Positions 35,944-43,833 are shown, counted from the first letter of the stretch. The stretch is DNA of 64,000 bases from JAKFEW01 sp036675505 (GCA_036675505.1 JAKFEW010000120.1:38976-102975); one strand, 5' to 3'. Made by a program: numbers and translations. Notes: generated from the letters alone by a model not told the origin.

Positions 35944-37166
35944 GCCGGGTGGCAATTTCTGGTCGCTCGCCGGGGATCGCGAAGCGTGCGTTCGTGCTCT
36001 CAGCCGCCGCGCTGGCGCTCGCAGCCTGCCCCGCCGCCCCGCACGGGGCGCAAGCCGGCCAGCCTGAGCCTTCGGCCGCCGGCGCTGGGCCCGTGGTCAC
36101 CGTGGCGCTAGGCGATCGCCCACTGGGGATCGCCGCCGCGGGCGGCCATCTCTACTGTGCGCTCGAAGGCACCGGCACCCTCGCAATCCTCGATGTGGCG
36201 ACCCACCAGGAGGTCGGCCGCCTGGCGCTGTCGGCCGGAACGGGGGGCTTCGTGCGCACCATGCTCGACCGCCGCCAGGTGCTGGTGCTGGATGCCGGGG
36301 CGGGCCAGCTCCTGATGCTCGACGCAGGGGTTCATTCGCAGCCGAGCCCAGGCGCAGCTTCGCCCCCCGCCCGGGGTGAGGTCTTACATCGGCTCACCGT
36401 GGGCACCGGCGAAGGACGATTGGCCCTGGGCGACGACAACCAATCCGCCCTGGTGACGACGGGAAGCCAAGACAAGGCGGTGCTCTTCGCCTTCCAGACA
36501 GATCGTGGCATTCGCCCTTCCCGCACGGAGATCCCCTTGGGAACCGGCCAACATCCGGCACGGCCCCACCCGATCGACCTCAAGGGGGGGCTGGTGCTGG
36601 CGCCCAGTGGGGCGAGCGGCGAGGTACAGACGATCCAGCTCGACTCGGGCGCGCGCTCGGCGTTGGGGAGCCTGGGCGCGATTGGGTCCCTGGCCCTTGG
36701 CACCGTCGAAGGCAAGCCTCAGGTCGCGCTACTCGGCGACGTGGCCAAGAAAGAGCTGGTGCTCGCGGATCTGGCGAAGGGAAGCCGGACGGTGCTCGGG
36801 AGCCTGGAAGGCGACTTGGTGGATATCGTCGTCGACCCGGACAAGCACTGGGCCTTTCTGGCCCAGACGGGCTCGCGCGAGCTCGTGGTGGTGGACTATG
36901 CCGCCAGGACTCTGCTGACTCGGTTGCAACTGGCCCACGCGCCTGCTTCCGTGGCCCTGGCCCCCCCTGTGCCTGGCGAGGTGTGGGCGGCCGGCGACGA
37001 CGGGGCGCTGAGCGTGATCGATTGCACGGGCGCCCTTCCCCTGGTCAAGACGACCCTCCAGGTCGGCAAGGGGGCGCACCGCATGACGTTCTGGGGAACG
37101 CGAGGCTACATCACCAACCAGGACGACGGAACCATGTCCGTTGTCGATCGCATCGTCATCCGGTAA
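35940..37166 (+). CDS. Beta-propeller (YVTN/NHL-like) lipoprotein
   Basis: 408 residues; TTG start overlaps the previous stop by 4 bp, with AGGAG 11 nt upstream. Lipobox LAAC (Cys30). The rest is repeated blades such as 'GIAAAGGHLYCALEGTGTLAILDVATHQEVGRL', shortened here to the pattern LAILDVATHQEVGRL, and 'ELVVVDYAARTLLTRLQL'. Such propellers bind partner proteins or cofactors. The overlap suggests it works with the copper protein at the outer face of a membrane. Confidence 0.78.
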   Translation: MSRVAISGRSPGIAKRAFVLSAAALALAACPAAPHGAQAGQPEPSAAGAGPVVTVALGDRPLGIAAAGGHLYCALEGTGTLAILDVATHQEVGRLALSAGTGGFVRTMLDRRQVLVLDAGAGQLLMLDAGVHSQPSPGAASPPARGEVLHRLTVGTGEGRLALGDDNQSALVTTGSQDKAVLFAFQTDRGIRPSRTEIPLGTGQHPARPHPIDLKGGLVLAPSGASGEVQTIQLDSGARSALGSLGAIGSLALGTVEGKPQVALLGDVAKKELVLADLAKGSRTVLGSLEGDLVDIVVDPDKHWAFLAQTGSRELVVVDYAARTLLTRLQLAHAPASVALAPPVPGEVWAAGDDGALSVIDCTGALPLVKTTLQVGKGAHRMTFWGTRGYITNQDDGTMSVVDRIVIR

Positions 37167-37178
37167 GCCGGTCGAATT

Positions 37179-38216
37179 TCAGCCGCAGCCGCCACCCTCC
37201 GCCGGGCCGGCGGAATCGAAGGGCATTTCGCAGCCTGAAAACAAGCCGAAGTGGCGCTCGAAGTCGCCGATGAACTGGAAATGCCCACGCAACCGGGTGT
37301 CGTGCAACATGCGCCAGGTATTGCCGCATACGGGATACACGCGCCCAGCCTGGATGTCGTGGTCCTTGTCGAGCAAGAAATGGTGCGCATGACCGGGTAC
37401 CGTGCCCTGGTAGATGACGGCCTGGCCGTAGTCCTCGCCATCCGGCTCCAGGCCGTCGAGCTTGAACAAGCGATAGGTGGCGGAGTAGAAGCCAATTCCT
37501 TCAGCGCGCTCCGCCAGTCGGGGATCCGAGATCGCGATCGGACGGTCTTCCACCAGGCGCGGATCTGCGAAGCCGTGACGCCTCGCCAGGTGCAGAAAGT
37601 CGTTCCAGTACAGCGCACCGCCCAGGCACTCGCCATACAAGAGCGGATCCTGCTTGACCCGCTCGGGCACGCGGCGATCCGCGTAGATGTCGGAGAAGTA
37701 GAACTCGCCACCCGGCTTCAACAGGCGGAAGACCTCGCTCAGCACCGCATCCTTGTCTGGCGAAAGGTTGACGACGCAATTGGACACCACGACGTCGAAG
37801 CTGGCGTCGGCCAGACCCAGCGCCTCGAGGTTCTCGATGTAGCCGAGGCGGAATTCGACGTTGCTCTCGGCATGGCCGAACGCCTCGCGATGGTAGTCCT
37901 GGTGACGCTTCGCGACATCGAGTTGCTCGGGCGTCATGTCCACGCCGAGGACCGACCCGTCCGCGCCGACCAATTGCGACAGGGCATACACGTCGCGCCC
38001 GCTGCCGCACCCGAGATCGAGCACGCGGCAGCCCGACAGCAGCGGCGGGCACACCAGGCCGCAGCCGTAGTAGCGCTGGAGCACTTCCGGGTGAATGCGC
38101 CCGAGCACGGCCTTCATCCAGTCCGGGGTCGACGCGAGATCACAGCACGCCGATGTCTGCAGGTCAGCCGACCCTTGGAGTTGGCGTCCATAGTAATCTT
38201 TGACGATGTCGAGCAT
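37179..38216 (-). CDS. arsM: Arsenite S-adenosylmethionine methyltransferase
   Basis: 345 residues; ATG at 38216 behind AGAGGC. The SAM-binding core is 'VLDLGCGSGRDVYALSQLVG' with 'VDMTPEQLDVAKRHQDYH'. All four cysteines needed for As(III) binding and catalysis in ArsM fit by spacing: Cys24, Cys52, Cys147 (SNCVVNL) and Cys197 (GECLGG). The 28- and 50-residue intervals match those of the algal enzyme (44-72, 174-224). A C-terminal extension (about 285-345, CGNTWRML..., GLFSGCEMPF) carries extra cysteines and may be a metal-binding domain. No ars repressor or pump adjoins it. Confidence 0.88.
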   Translation of the reverse strand: MLDIVKDYYGRQLQGSADLQTSACCDLASTPDWMKAVLGRIHPEVLQRYYGCGLVCPPLLSGCRVLDLGCGSGRDVYALSQLVGADGSVLGVDMTPEQLDVAKRHQDYHREAFGHAESNVEFRLGYIENLEALGLADASFDVVVSNCVVNLSPDKDAVLSEVFRLLKPGGEFYFSDIYADRRVPERVKQDPLLYGECLGGALYWNDFLHLARRHGFADPRLVEDRPIAISDPRLAERAEGIGFYSATYRLFKLDGLEPDGEDYGQAVIYQGTVPGHAHHFLLDKDHDIQAGRVYPVCGNTWRMLHDTRLRGHFQFIGDFERHFGLFSGCEMPFDSAGPAEGGGCG

Positions 38217-38325
38217 ATTTGCCTCTGTCCGGGTTGGTCGGCTCCCCTATGCTGGTAGTTTAGCCCAACTCGCCTGCCCGCGGTAACCATTGGCTCACTG
38301 CCAGTTCAGCCCTCGACATCGACGA

Positions 38326-38436
38326 GCGCTGACCTTGCCAGATGGCCGGAACATCGACTTCTACGGCGGCGGCGACAACACGCCGCAGTTCCACGACCTG
38401 AACTTCGAGGCCCGCAAGGCCCTGCTGCCCGAGTAG
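38326..38436 (+). pseudogene. Orphan 3' fragment of the proline-rich protein gene at 3350-4435
   Basis: The + strand encodes 'AL-T-LPDGRNIDFYGGG' through 'EARKALLPE' and a stop. This matches the last 36 or so residues of the protein at 3350-4435 (DGRNIDFYGGGDNTPQFHDL is identical), with differences T/V, NF/GY and L/Q. Nucleotides are also near-identical, and the match fades at about 38321 with a 1-nt insertion. There is no start codon or RBS. It is the tail of a lost paralogue or a displaced C-terminal cassette. Confidence 0.8.
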
Positions 38437-38482
38437 CCCGACCGGACGTTGTGCCAGGGCTTCGCGCCATGGCACATGCGGG

Positions 38483-39040
38483 CTACGGGGCATCGAGGCG
38501 CCCGACGGGCCCAGCCTCGTCGCCATCCGAGACGGCATGGGCCGCCGGCGCGACGGCCCTGCGGTCCATGGTGCTGTGGATCGCGGCGACGGCCATGGCG
38601 ACCGGGCCCAGCACAAACACCAGGAACATCGCCGCAGCCGCGCCGGCCGGCAGCCCGCCCGCCATGTACCAGGACCCGAACGCAACGAGCACGCACAACG
38701 CGAACTGGAGGGGGAAGAGCGCGCCGAGCATCGTCGCCGGGTCGAAGCCGCGCTGGCGGAGCCAACGGGCCGGCCCCGCCAGCGCGTCGGCGAGCGCGAG
38801 CCCGCCCACGAGCGGGGTGAGGGCGATGCAGGCCGCGAGGAGCCGCACGGTCCAGACCCCCTCCGGGCGCCCGATCGGGTCGGCAAGGTCGCTGACGATG
38901 AATGGCGTGAGCACGATCGCGACGCCGACTGCGACCAGGCCGCCGCCGAGGACGCCGAAGAAGAGGCGCTCGGCGAGGTCCGGCTGGTGCGCCCGTCCAA
39001 CCGGGGAGCCTTCGCCGCCGGGCTGCTCGCGCTCTGACAT
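38483..39040 (-). CDS. Four-helix integral membrane protein of unknown function
   Basis: 185 residues; GGAGG 6 nt before the ATG at 39040 sets the start. Four hydrophobic segments: about 27-52, 66-90, 105-130 and 134-156. Charged N- and C-termini appear cytoplasmic. No family recognised and no operon partners. Confidence 0.68.
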   Translation of the reverse strand: MSEREQPGGEGSPVGRAHQPDLAERLFFGVLGGGLVAVGVAIVLTPFIVSDLADPIGRPEGVWTVRLLAACIALTPLVGGLALADALAGPARWLRQRGFDPATMLGALFPLQFALCVLVAFGSWYMAGGLPAGAAAAMFLVFVLGPVAMAVAAIHSTMDRRAVAPAAHAVSDGDEAGPVGRLDAP

Positions 39041-39367
39041 GCCGACCTCCAGATCGTACCTGCGTCGATCTCCACCTACCCTGGTTGAGGCGGAGGCGCC
39101 CCCGCTCGAGGCGCAACACCGAACTCGGTTCCGGTCCTCGAGGCACTCGGCGCGGAACCACGGCGCCATGTCTCTGGCCGCGCCAAGGCCTACCTCAGTT
39201 GGAGGCGCACGCAGGACGCCGGCATGCGGGGGGACGGCACCTTGACCAGCACGCCCAGACTGAAAGGCCCAGCCGATTAAGGCAGGGCCTTTGTTTGAGG
39301 AGGGGTGCCTGGCGGGGCAGTGTTAGAACTTGTTCTACGTCGATCGACTCGTTACAACTCGCGGAGG
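39041..39367. other. Gene-poor gap with a degraded-looking + strand tail
   Basis: No gene with a plausible start is seen in this 327-bp gap. A + strand frame from 39089 to the TAA at 39278-39280 stays open for about 63 codons (containing 'GRAKAYLSWRRTQDAGM'). It has no start or RBS and begins right after a stop. It may be the remnant of a deleted gene whose terminator at 39263-39296 persists. Confidence 0.4.
39263..39296 (+). terminator. Rho-independent-type terminator
   Basis: AAAGGCCC (39263-39270) pairs with GGGCCTTT (39285-39292). An inner GCC/GGC stem closes a GATTAA loop after a symmetric A-A mismatch, followed by TTGTTT. The orientation fits + strand transcription, but no intact + strand gene precedes it. 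Confidence 0.65.
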
Positions 39368-40051
39368 TCAGCCTATTTGTCGTTTCGCCATGACTGCGAG
39401 AGCGGCCATGATTTCGTCCTCGCGCTCGCCGATATTGCCGTGGATGAGTTCGTCGACCCGTTCGAGGTCCAGGATCTGGCGCGCGACCTCGGCGAGGTAT
39501 GCGCCCAATATCTCGTCTACTCGAGCGACTTCGCCGACCAGAGAAGGGCGACAGGCCAGAAGCGTGAGGAGATCCTCGAGATCATGGCTGCTCCAGGGGT
39601 CCTGGCTTCCACGGCCTCGAAAGGCTTCGGCCTTGGCCGCGAAGTAAAGAGGCGCCGGGAATACCCGGATGGTCAGCCCCTCGCCGATGTCCGCGGTGAC
39701 CGCCTGGTTGAACCCTTGCCGGAACCATCGGTTCCCGAAGCCCAGCACATAGGGCTCGGACGGCATGAGATCGAGCAGGTAGCCGCCACCCGTGCGCATG
39801 CGGCAAATCGGAGCGTCCGGGTCGCCAGCCAGGGGAACGACGCCAATCCTTCCCAGGTCGCCCTGCAAGCCGATCCATTCTCGATGGGACGCGCAGGCCA
39901 CGACGGCATCTGCATCCACCGTCGGGCGGATCCGAAACGTCGGTCGGCGCTCCAGATAGAGCGGCAACACCAGGCCGCCGGTGAACACCATGCGATCGGG
40001 GAAGGTGCCGAGGTCCCGAACGACGGCCCGAAGCAACTCGAGGCCAGTCAT
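39368..40051 (-). CDS. Nucleotidyltransferase of AbiEii/MNT type, candidate toxin
   Basis: 227 residues; its start overlaps the upstream gene's stop (ATGA). The nucleotidyltransferase core shows 'MVFTGGLVLPLYLE' followed by RPTVDADAVV (a G-G ... D-x-D arrangement), as in AbiEii and MNT families. A helical C-terminal half includes 'WSSHDLEDLLTLLACRP'. Such proteins are often toxins of type IV or MNT toxin-antitoxin systems that modify tRNA or other targets. The partner is the helix-turn-helix protein encoded just upstream. Confidence 0.78.
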   Translation of the reverse strand: MTGLELLRAVVRDLGTFPDRMVFTGGLVLPLYLERRPTFRIRPTVDADAVVACASHREWIGLQGDLGRIGVVPLAGDPDAPICRMRTGGGYLLDLMPSEPYVLGFGNRWFRQGFNQAVTADIGEGLTIRVFPAPLYFAAKAEAFRGRGSQDPWSSHDLEDLLTLLACRPSLVGEVARVDEILGAYLAEVARQILDLERVDELIHGNIGEREDEIMAALAVMAKRQIG

Positions 40052-40551
40052 CCGCCGAACTCCTCCTCGAGAAGCCGTGACGCCAGCTCCTTCTCACGAA
40101 GTCGGCCGGCACGAATGGCATCGATCAGCGCGAGCCGCCGATACAGCTTGGGGTTCCTGGTAGCCGCGCCCGGGGCGGAGCGATAGAGCGGCTCGATCGC
40201 ATCGCCGAAGCGATCGCCAGCCGGGTCCGGCCAGACCAGGCAGTCATCGCTATCGGCCACGAGGAGGTCCTCGAGGGGCGCCGCGCTGTGGGCCGTCGGC
40301 ATGCCTTGGCTGCGTGGCAGGCGCTTGGCGGGGAACACGTACTTGAGGCCGTGTCTGGCGAACTCGAGAAGCGCGCGTTTCAGGACCCGACGCTTCGTCG
40401 GGTCGTACAGCCCGGACATCTCGGCTCGCTTCAACGCCTGATGGACCTCGGACGCGCTCATCCCGAGGTCGTTCGACAGTTGCTGAAAACTCCACTCGGG
40501 GGACTCTCCCACGAGCCGGAGCAGCACCAGAATGTCTTGCGGCTTCAGCAT
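40048..40551 (-). CDS. Winged-helix protein, candidate antitoxin and autoregulator
   Basis: 167 residues. Residues 1-75 form a winged helix-turn-helix ('SFQQLSNDLGMSASEVHQAL' with recognition helix after GMSASEV). The rest, including 'VFPAKRLPRSQGMPTAHSAAP' in a shortened AbiEi-like sense, is unassigned. It is cotranscribed with the nucleotidyltransferase, whose start overlaps its stop. A perfect palindrome overlapping its promoter (40572-40596) suggests autorepression. Confidence 0.72.
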   Translation of the reverse strand: MLKPQDILVLLRLVGESPEWSFQQLSNDLGMSASEVHQALKRAEMSGLYDPTKRRVLKRALLEFARHGLKYVFPAKRLPRSQGMPTAHSAAPLEDLLVADSDDCLVWPDPAGDRFGDAIEPLYRSAPGAATRNPKLYRRLALIDAIRAGRLREKELASRLLEEEFGG

Positions 40552-40570
40552 CGCTCTGGACCCCGTTTAT

Positions 40571-40599
40571 ATTCTATTCGCAAATCGCGAATAGAACAA
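40571..40599 (-). promoter_or_regulatory. Promoter with overlapping perfect operator palindrome for the HTH/nucleotidyltransferase pair
   Basis: Inverted repeat TTCTATTCGC (40572-40581), AAATC, GCGAATAGAA (40587-40596): 10 of 10 pairs match. On the minus strand a -35-like TTGTTC (40594-40599) and a -10-like TAGAAT (40571-40576) are 17 nt apart, so the palindrome fills the promoter spacer. The start codon lies about 20 nt further. This is a classic arrangement for autorepression by the first gene product. Confidence 0.7.
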
Positions 40600-40647
40600 G
40601 CCGGGCAGAAGATGGCCTGGAGACGGGAGGTGAGCCCCGCCGGCCCG

Positions 40648-40658
40648 CCCCCCCCCCC
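40648..40658 (+). repeat. Homopolymer of 11 C
   Basis: A run of 11 cytosines within a GC-rich palindromic context (CCCG...CGGG), between the HTH promoter and the tRNA terminator. It is non-coding and prone to slippage; sequencing error in length is possible. Confidence 0.6.
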
Positions 40659-40666
40659 GGGCGGCC

Positions 40667-40701
40667 AAAAGAAACTTCCCGCCTGGATTTCAGGCGGGAA
40701 G
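40667..40701 (-). terminator. Rho-independent terminator of tRNA-His
   Basis: On the minus strand CTTCCCGCCTG (40691-40701) pairs with CAGGCGGGAAG (40675-40685) around a 5-nt loop, 11 perfect pairs, followed by TTTCTTTT. It begins 9 nt after the tRNA 3' end. Confidence 0.9.
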
Positions 40702-40709
40702 CAACCGAG

Positions 40710-40783
40710 GGTGGCTGACGGGAATTGAACCCGCGAATGCCGGTACCACAAACCGGTGTGTTAACCACTTCACCACAGCCACC
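40710..40783 (-). tRNA. tRNA-His (GTG anticodon)
   Basis: The minus strand folds as a tRNA. Acceptor stem GTGGCTG/CAGCCAC has the extra 5' G (position -1, at 40783) typical of tRNA-His. Anticodon stem CCGGT/ACCGG encloses loop TTGTGGT with anticodon GTG. The T arm is GCGGG-TTCAATT-CCCGT. The discriminator is C and CCA is not encoded. Confidence 0.95.
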
Positions 40784-40853
40784 GTGGTGCCGGGTATCAT
40801 ACCATGGCACTCCTCCAGATGGCCAGCCCGCCCAACCTTCGCCGGATCTCCCG

Positions 40854-42104
40854 ATGGTTTCAGCCCCCCCTCCCCCGGTCCGGATCGCCGACCATGTCGA
40901 CGTCATGGACGGCCTGCGCGCCCTCGCGATCGCCTGGGTGGTCTGGCTGCATGTCTGGCAGATTTCGTGGCTGCGCCTCGACGTCTGGGTGCTCGGCTGG
41001 CAGTTCAACTTCAACCACCTGGCCGAGACCGGCTTCCTGGGCGTGGAGCTGTTCTTCTTCGTGTCCGGCTTCTGCCTGTTCTATCCCTACGCCCGCGCGA
41101 AGCTCGAAGGTGGCGCCTTCCCGACGCTCGGCGGCTACGTCTACCGGCGCGCGATCAAGATCCTGCCCTCGTACTGGCTCGCGATCGCCCTGATCCTCGC
41201 CTACGTGCGGCCACCCTGGCTCTGGGACGTCAAGGCACTCGCCTGGAACCTCGGCAGCCACCTGCTCTTCGTCCAGAACCTCTTCCATGAGTCGGAATCC
41301 GCGATCAACGGCGTCTTCTGGTCGCTCGGCGTCGAGGTGCAGTTTTACCTGCTTTTCCCGCTCGTGGCCGCGGCCTTCGTGCGCTCACCGATCGCGGCGT
41401 TCGCCGGGCTCTGCCTCACCGCGATCCTCTGGCGCGCCGGCATGGAGACCTGGTTCCGCTACGACTTCCGGTTCATGCTCGACCAGCTGCCGGGCTACCT
41501 CGACCTCTTCGCGAACGGCATGCTCGCGGCGTATGTGATCGTGTGGCTGCGCGGCAAGGAGGCGACCCTGCGGGCCTGGGCCGCGGCGTTCACGGCCGCC
41601 GCGCTGGGCGCGCTCTTCGTGATCGACCGGATGGCGCGCCAGCTCTGGGAGAGCCGCATCGGCAACGACGTGTGGCCGTTCGACTGGCAGGTCGAGCACC
41701 GCTACCACCTGGCCCTGGCGTTCTGCGTGCTCGCGGTGGCGTCGTCGCGTGCGGTGGCCGGCTGGAAGGGTCTGCTCGCGGCGCCCGTGATGGCATTCCT
41801 CTCGACGATCTCCTACAACCTCTACATCTGGCACCAGCTCATCGCGCGCGAGCTGGCCTTCAAGTGGCACCTGCCGCCCGCGACGACGGCGGATCCGCAT
41901 GCCGACCCGGCCTGGCAGCTGTGGTTCACGATCAACGCGATCGCCGCCGCTGTGGCCTTCGCTGCCCTGATCACTTACGCCTTCGAGCGCCCGCTGCTGC
42001 GCGGCGGGCCGCAGGTGTTGCTCGCGCCGTTCCGCAGGCGTTGGGCGCGCCCGGCCCCCGCCGCCCTGCCGGCGCCGCCGGACGAGCGCGCCGACGCGGC
42101 CTGA
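40854..42104 (+). CDS. Acyltransferase 3 family membrane protein
   Basis: 416 residues; ATG at 40854, RBS weak. Ten or so membrane segments. The N-terminus has the family motif 'DVMDGLRALAIAWVVWLHVW', with Arg and the later His used in catalysis, then 'GVELFFFVSGFCLFYPYARAK' and 'FWSLGVEVQFYLLFP'. Late motif 'ISYNLYIWHQLIARE'. Such enzymes O-acylate exported carbohydrates or lipids in the inner membrane. The substrate is unknown; cyclic glucan is one possibility but the gene is 8 kb away. Confidence 0.88.
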   Translation: MVSAPPPPVRIADHVDVMDGLRALAIAWVVWLHVWQISWLRLDVWVLGWQFNFNHLAETGFLGVELFFFVSGFCLFYPYARAKLEGGAFPTLGGYVYRRAIKILPSYWLAIALILAYVRPPWLWDVKALAWNLGSHLLFVQNLFHESESAINGVFWSLGVEVQFYLLFPLVAAAFVRSPIAAFAGLCLTAILWRAGMETWFRYDFRFMLDQLPGYLDLFANGMLAAYVIVWLRGKEATLRAWAAAFTAAALGALFVIDRMARQLWESRIGNDVWPFDWQVEHRYHLALAFCVLAVASSRAVAGWKGLLAAPVMAFLSTISYNLYIWHQLIARELAFKWHLPPATTADPHADPAWQLWFTINAIAAAVAFAALITYAFERPLLRGGPQVLLAPFRRRWARPAPAALPAPPDERADAA

Positions 42105-42186
42105 TCGTCCGCCAGCCTCGGCGACATCGAGACCGGGCGAACGCGGCGGCCTTCGGGTATAGTGGTCCTCCACGGAGGATCCGCCC

Positions 42187-43800
42187 ATGCGTCGCCGCAC
42201 CGCCATCGCCCTCGCCGCCGTCTCGCTCGCGCTCTCAGGGCACATGCCCGCGCGCCCGGCGCGGGCGAACGACCCCTCGCCCGCCGAGACCGCGCGCACG
42301 ATCAAGGCCTTCACGGCCGCGGCCATGCGATCGCTCGGCCCGCGCAGCGGCGATCTCTTCGCGCTGCCCGCGAAGTACCATTACGTCATCGATTCGAGCT
42401 ACATTCGCCCGGTGAAGGCGCACGTCGAGCGCGACGGCGCCGAGCACTCGCTCGAGCACCATGGCAACCACCACGGCACGCTGTGGGACTACGACACGCG
42501 CATCCCGCTGCTGCTCTACGGGCCGGGCTACGTGAAGGCCGGCTGGACCTCGCGCGAGGCCGCCACGCAACAGGACCTCGTGCCCACCATCGCCCATCTG
42601 CTCGGCGCGGTGCCGCCCGAGGACGCCGCCGGCCGCGTGCTCACGGGCCCGCTCTTGCCTGCCGCGAAGCCGCCGAAGGCCGTGCTCGTGCTGGTCTTCG
42701 ACCAGGGCGGCCGCTCGATGCTCGACGCCCACCCTGGCGCCGCGCCCTTCATCCGCTCGCTGCGCCAGCGCGGGGCCTGGTTCGAGGAGGCGCGCGTCAC
42801 CCACCTCGACCCCGAGACGATCGTGGGCCACGTCGCGATCGGCACCGGCGCCTATCCCGCGCGCCACGGCGTGACGGCGAACAAGCCCTGGAGCACGGCC
42901 GCCGGCGTGGCGCGGATGGCCGTGCTCGGCGACGATGGCCCGACGCCCGCGGGCATCGAGAGCGCCTCGCTCGCGGACGTGTGGCTGCGCCAGACCGCAG
43001 GCAAGGCGCTGGTGGTCGGGCAGTCGCTGGCCGACCGCGCGGCGATCGGCATGGCGGGCCATGGGGCGCTCTACCAGGGCAACCCGAAGCCGATCGTGCA
43101 ATGGTACGACGACAAGAAGGGCGTGTGGGCCACCAACAAGGCCGCCTTCAGCCTGCCCGGCTACACGGCCACGATGCGGCCCGAGCCCTACTGGCGCGCG
43201 CTGGGCGGCGCCGACGGCGTCTGGCGCGGCCACGCGATCGGCAACCTCTCGGAGTTCAAGCTCTCGCCGGCCGCGGCGAAGTTCGACGGCGACGCGATGG
43301 CCGCGATCCTGGAGCGCGAGCCGGTCGGCCTGGACGAGACGCCGGACCTGGTGTTCTGGAGCCTCAAGGCCGGGGACTACGTGTCGCACCGGTACGGCCT
43401 CGAGAGCCTCGAGGTGCGTGAGACGCTGGCGGCCGAAGACGCCCAGGCGAAGCGGATCGTCGAACAACTCGAGCGGCGGGTGGGGCGCGATCGCCTGCTG
43501 GTGGCCTTCACCGCCGACCACGGCGGCGGCCTGCTGCCCGAGCTGCACGGCGGCGCACGCCTCGGCGAGGAGGCGCTGATCGGGATGCTCAACCACCGCT
43601 TCGACAAGCGCCAGAACCGCGTTCCGCTCGCGCTCAGCGCGACGAGCACGCAGATATACCTCGACGACGCCGAGATGCGCGCGAACGGCGTCACGCACGC
43701 CCAGGTGCGCGACTGGCTGAAGACCTTCAAGCCTGACGGCAAGCCGTTCTTCGCGGCGGTGTATACGCGTGCGGAGATCGCGGCAATGACGGCGAGGTAG
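42187..43800 (+). CDS. Alkaline phosphatase-superfamily phosphodiesterase/sulfatase with unusual domain order
   Basis: 537 residues; ATG behind GGAGG. Signal peptide about 1-27. Residues 165-230 hold a typical catalytic start: VLVLVFDQGG (metal Asp172) and 'LDPETIVGHVAIGTGAYPARHG' with candidate nucleophile Thr211, then a late FTADHGGG metal motif near residue 442. Residues 90-160 ('HHGTLWDYDTRIPLLLYGPG', 'DLVPTIAHLLGAVPPEDAAG') look like the segment that normally closes such enzymes, here placed before the core. Probably periplasmic phosphodiesterase; the substrate is unknown. Confidence 0.78.
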   Translation: MRRRTAIALAAVSLALSGHMPARPARANDPSPAETARTIKAFTAAAMRSLGPRSGDLFALPAKYHYVIDSSYIRPVKAHVERDGAEHSLEHHGNHHGTLWDYDTRIPLLLYGPGYVKAGWTSREAATQQDLVPTIAHLLGAVPPEDAAGRVLTGPLLPAAKPPKAVLVLVFDQGGRSMLDAHPGAAPFIRSLRQRGAWFEEARVTHLDPETIVGHVAIGTGAYPARHGVTANKPWSTAAGVARMAVLGDDGPTPAGIESASLADVWLRQTAGKALVVGQSLADRAAIGMAGHGALYQGNPKPIVQWYDDKKGVWATNKAAFSLPGYTATMRPEPYWRALGGADGVWRGHAIGNLSEFKLSPAAAKFDGDAMAAILEREPVGLDETPDLVFWSLKAGDYVSHRYGLESLEVRETLAAEDAQAKRIVEQLERRVGRDRLLVAFTADHGGGLLPELHGGARLGEEALIGMLNHRFDKRQNRVPLALSATSTQIYLDDAEMRANGVTHAQVRDWLKTFKPDGKPFFAAVYTRAEIAAMTAR

Positions 43801-43833
43801 GCCCCCCCGCCCTCGGGAGCGAAGTGCTGCGCG

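Noticed and set aside
2231..39110. Similar GGTTGAGGCG-AGGCGC stretches near 2258 and 39083 as a repeat family
   Set aside because: Match is short and GC-rich with no extension on either side, so chance similarity is likely.
39305..40186. Plus-strand frame across the nucleotidyltransferase gene
   Set aside because: Antisense composition; the minus-strand pair has motifs, coupled starts and a promoter with operator.
40648..40783. tRNA-His as an attachment site for a mobile element
   Set aside because: No integrase gene and no repeat of the tRNA 3' end could be found elsewhere in the window.
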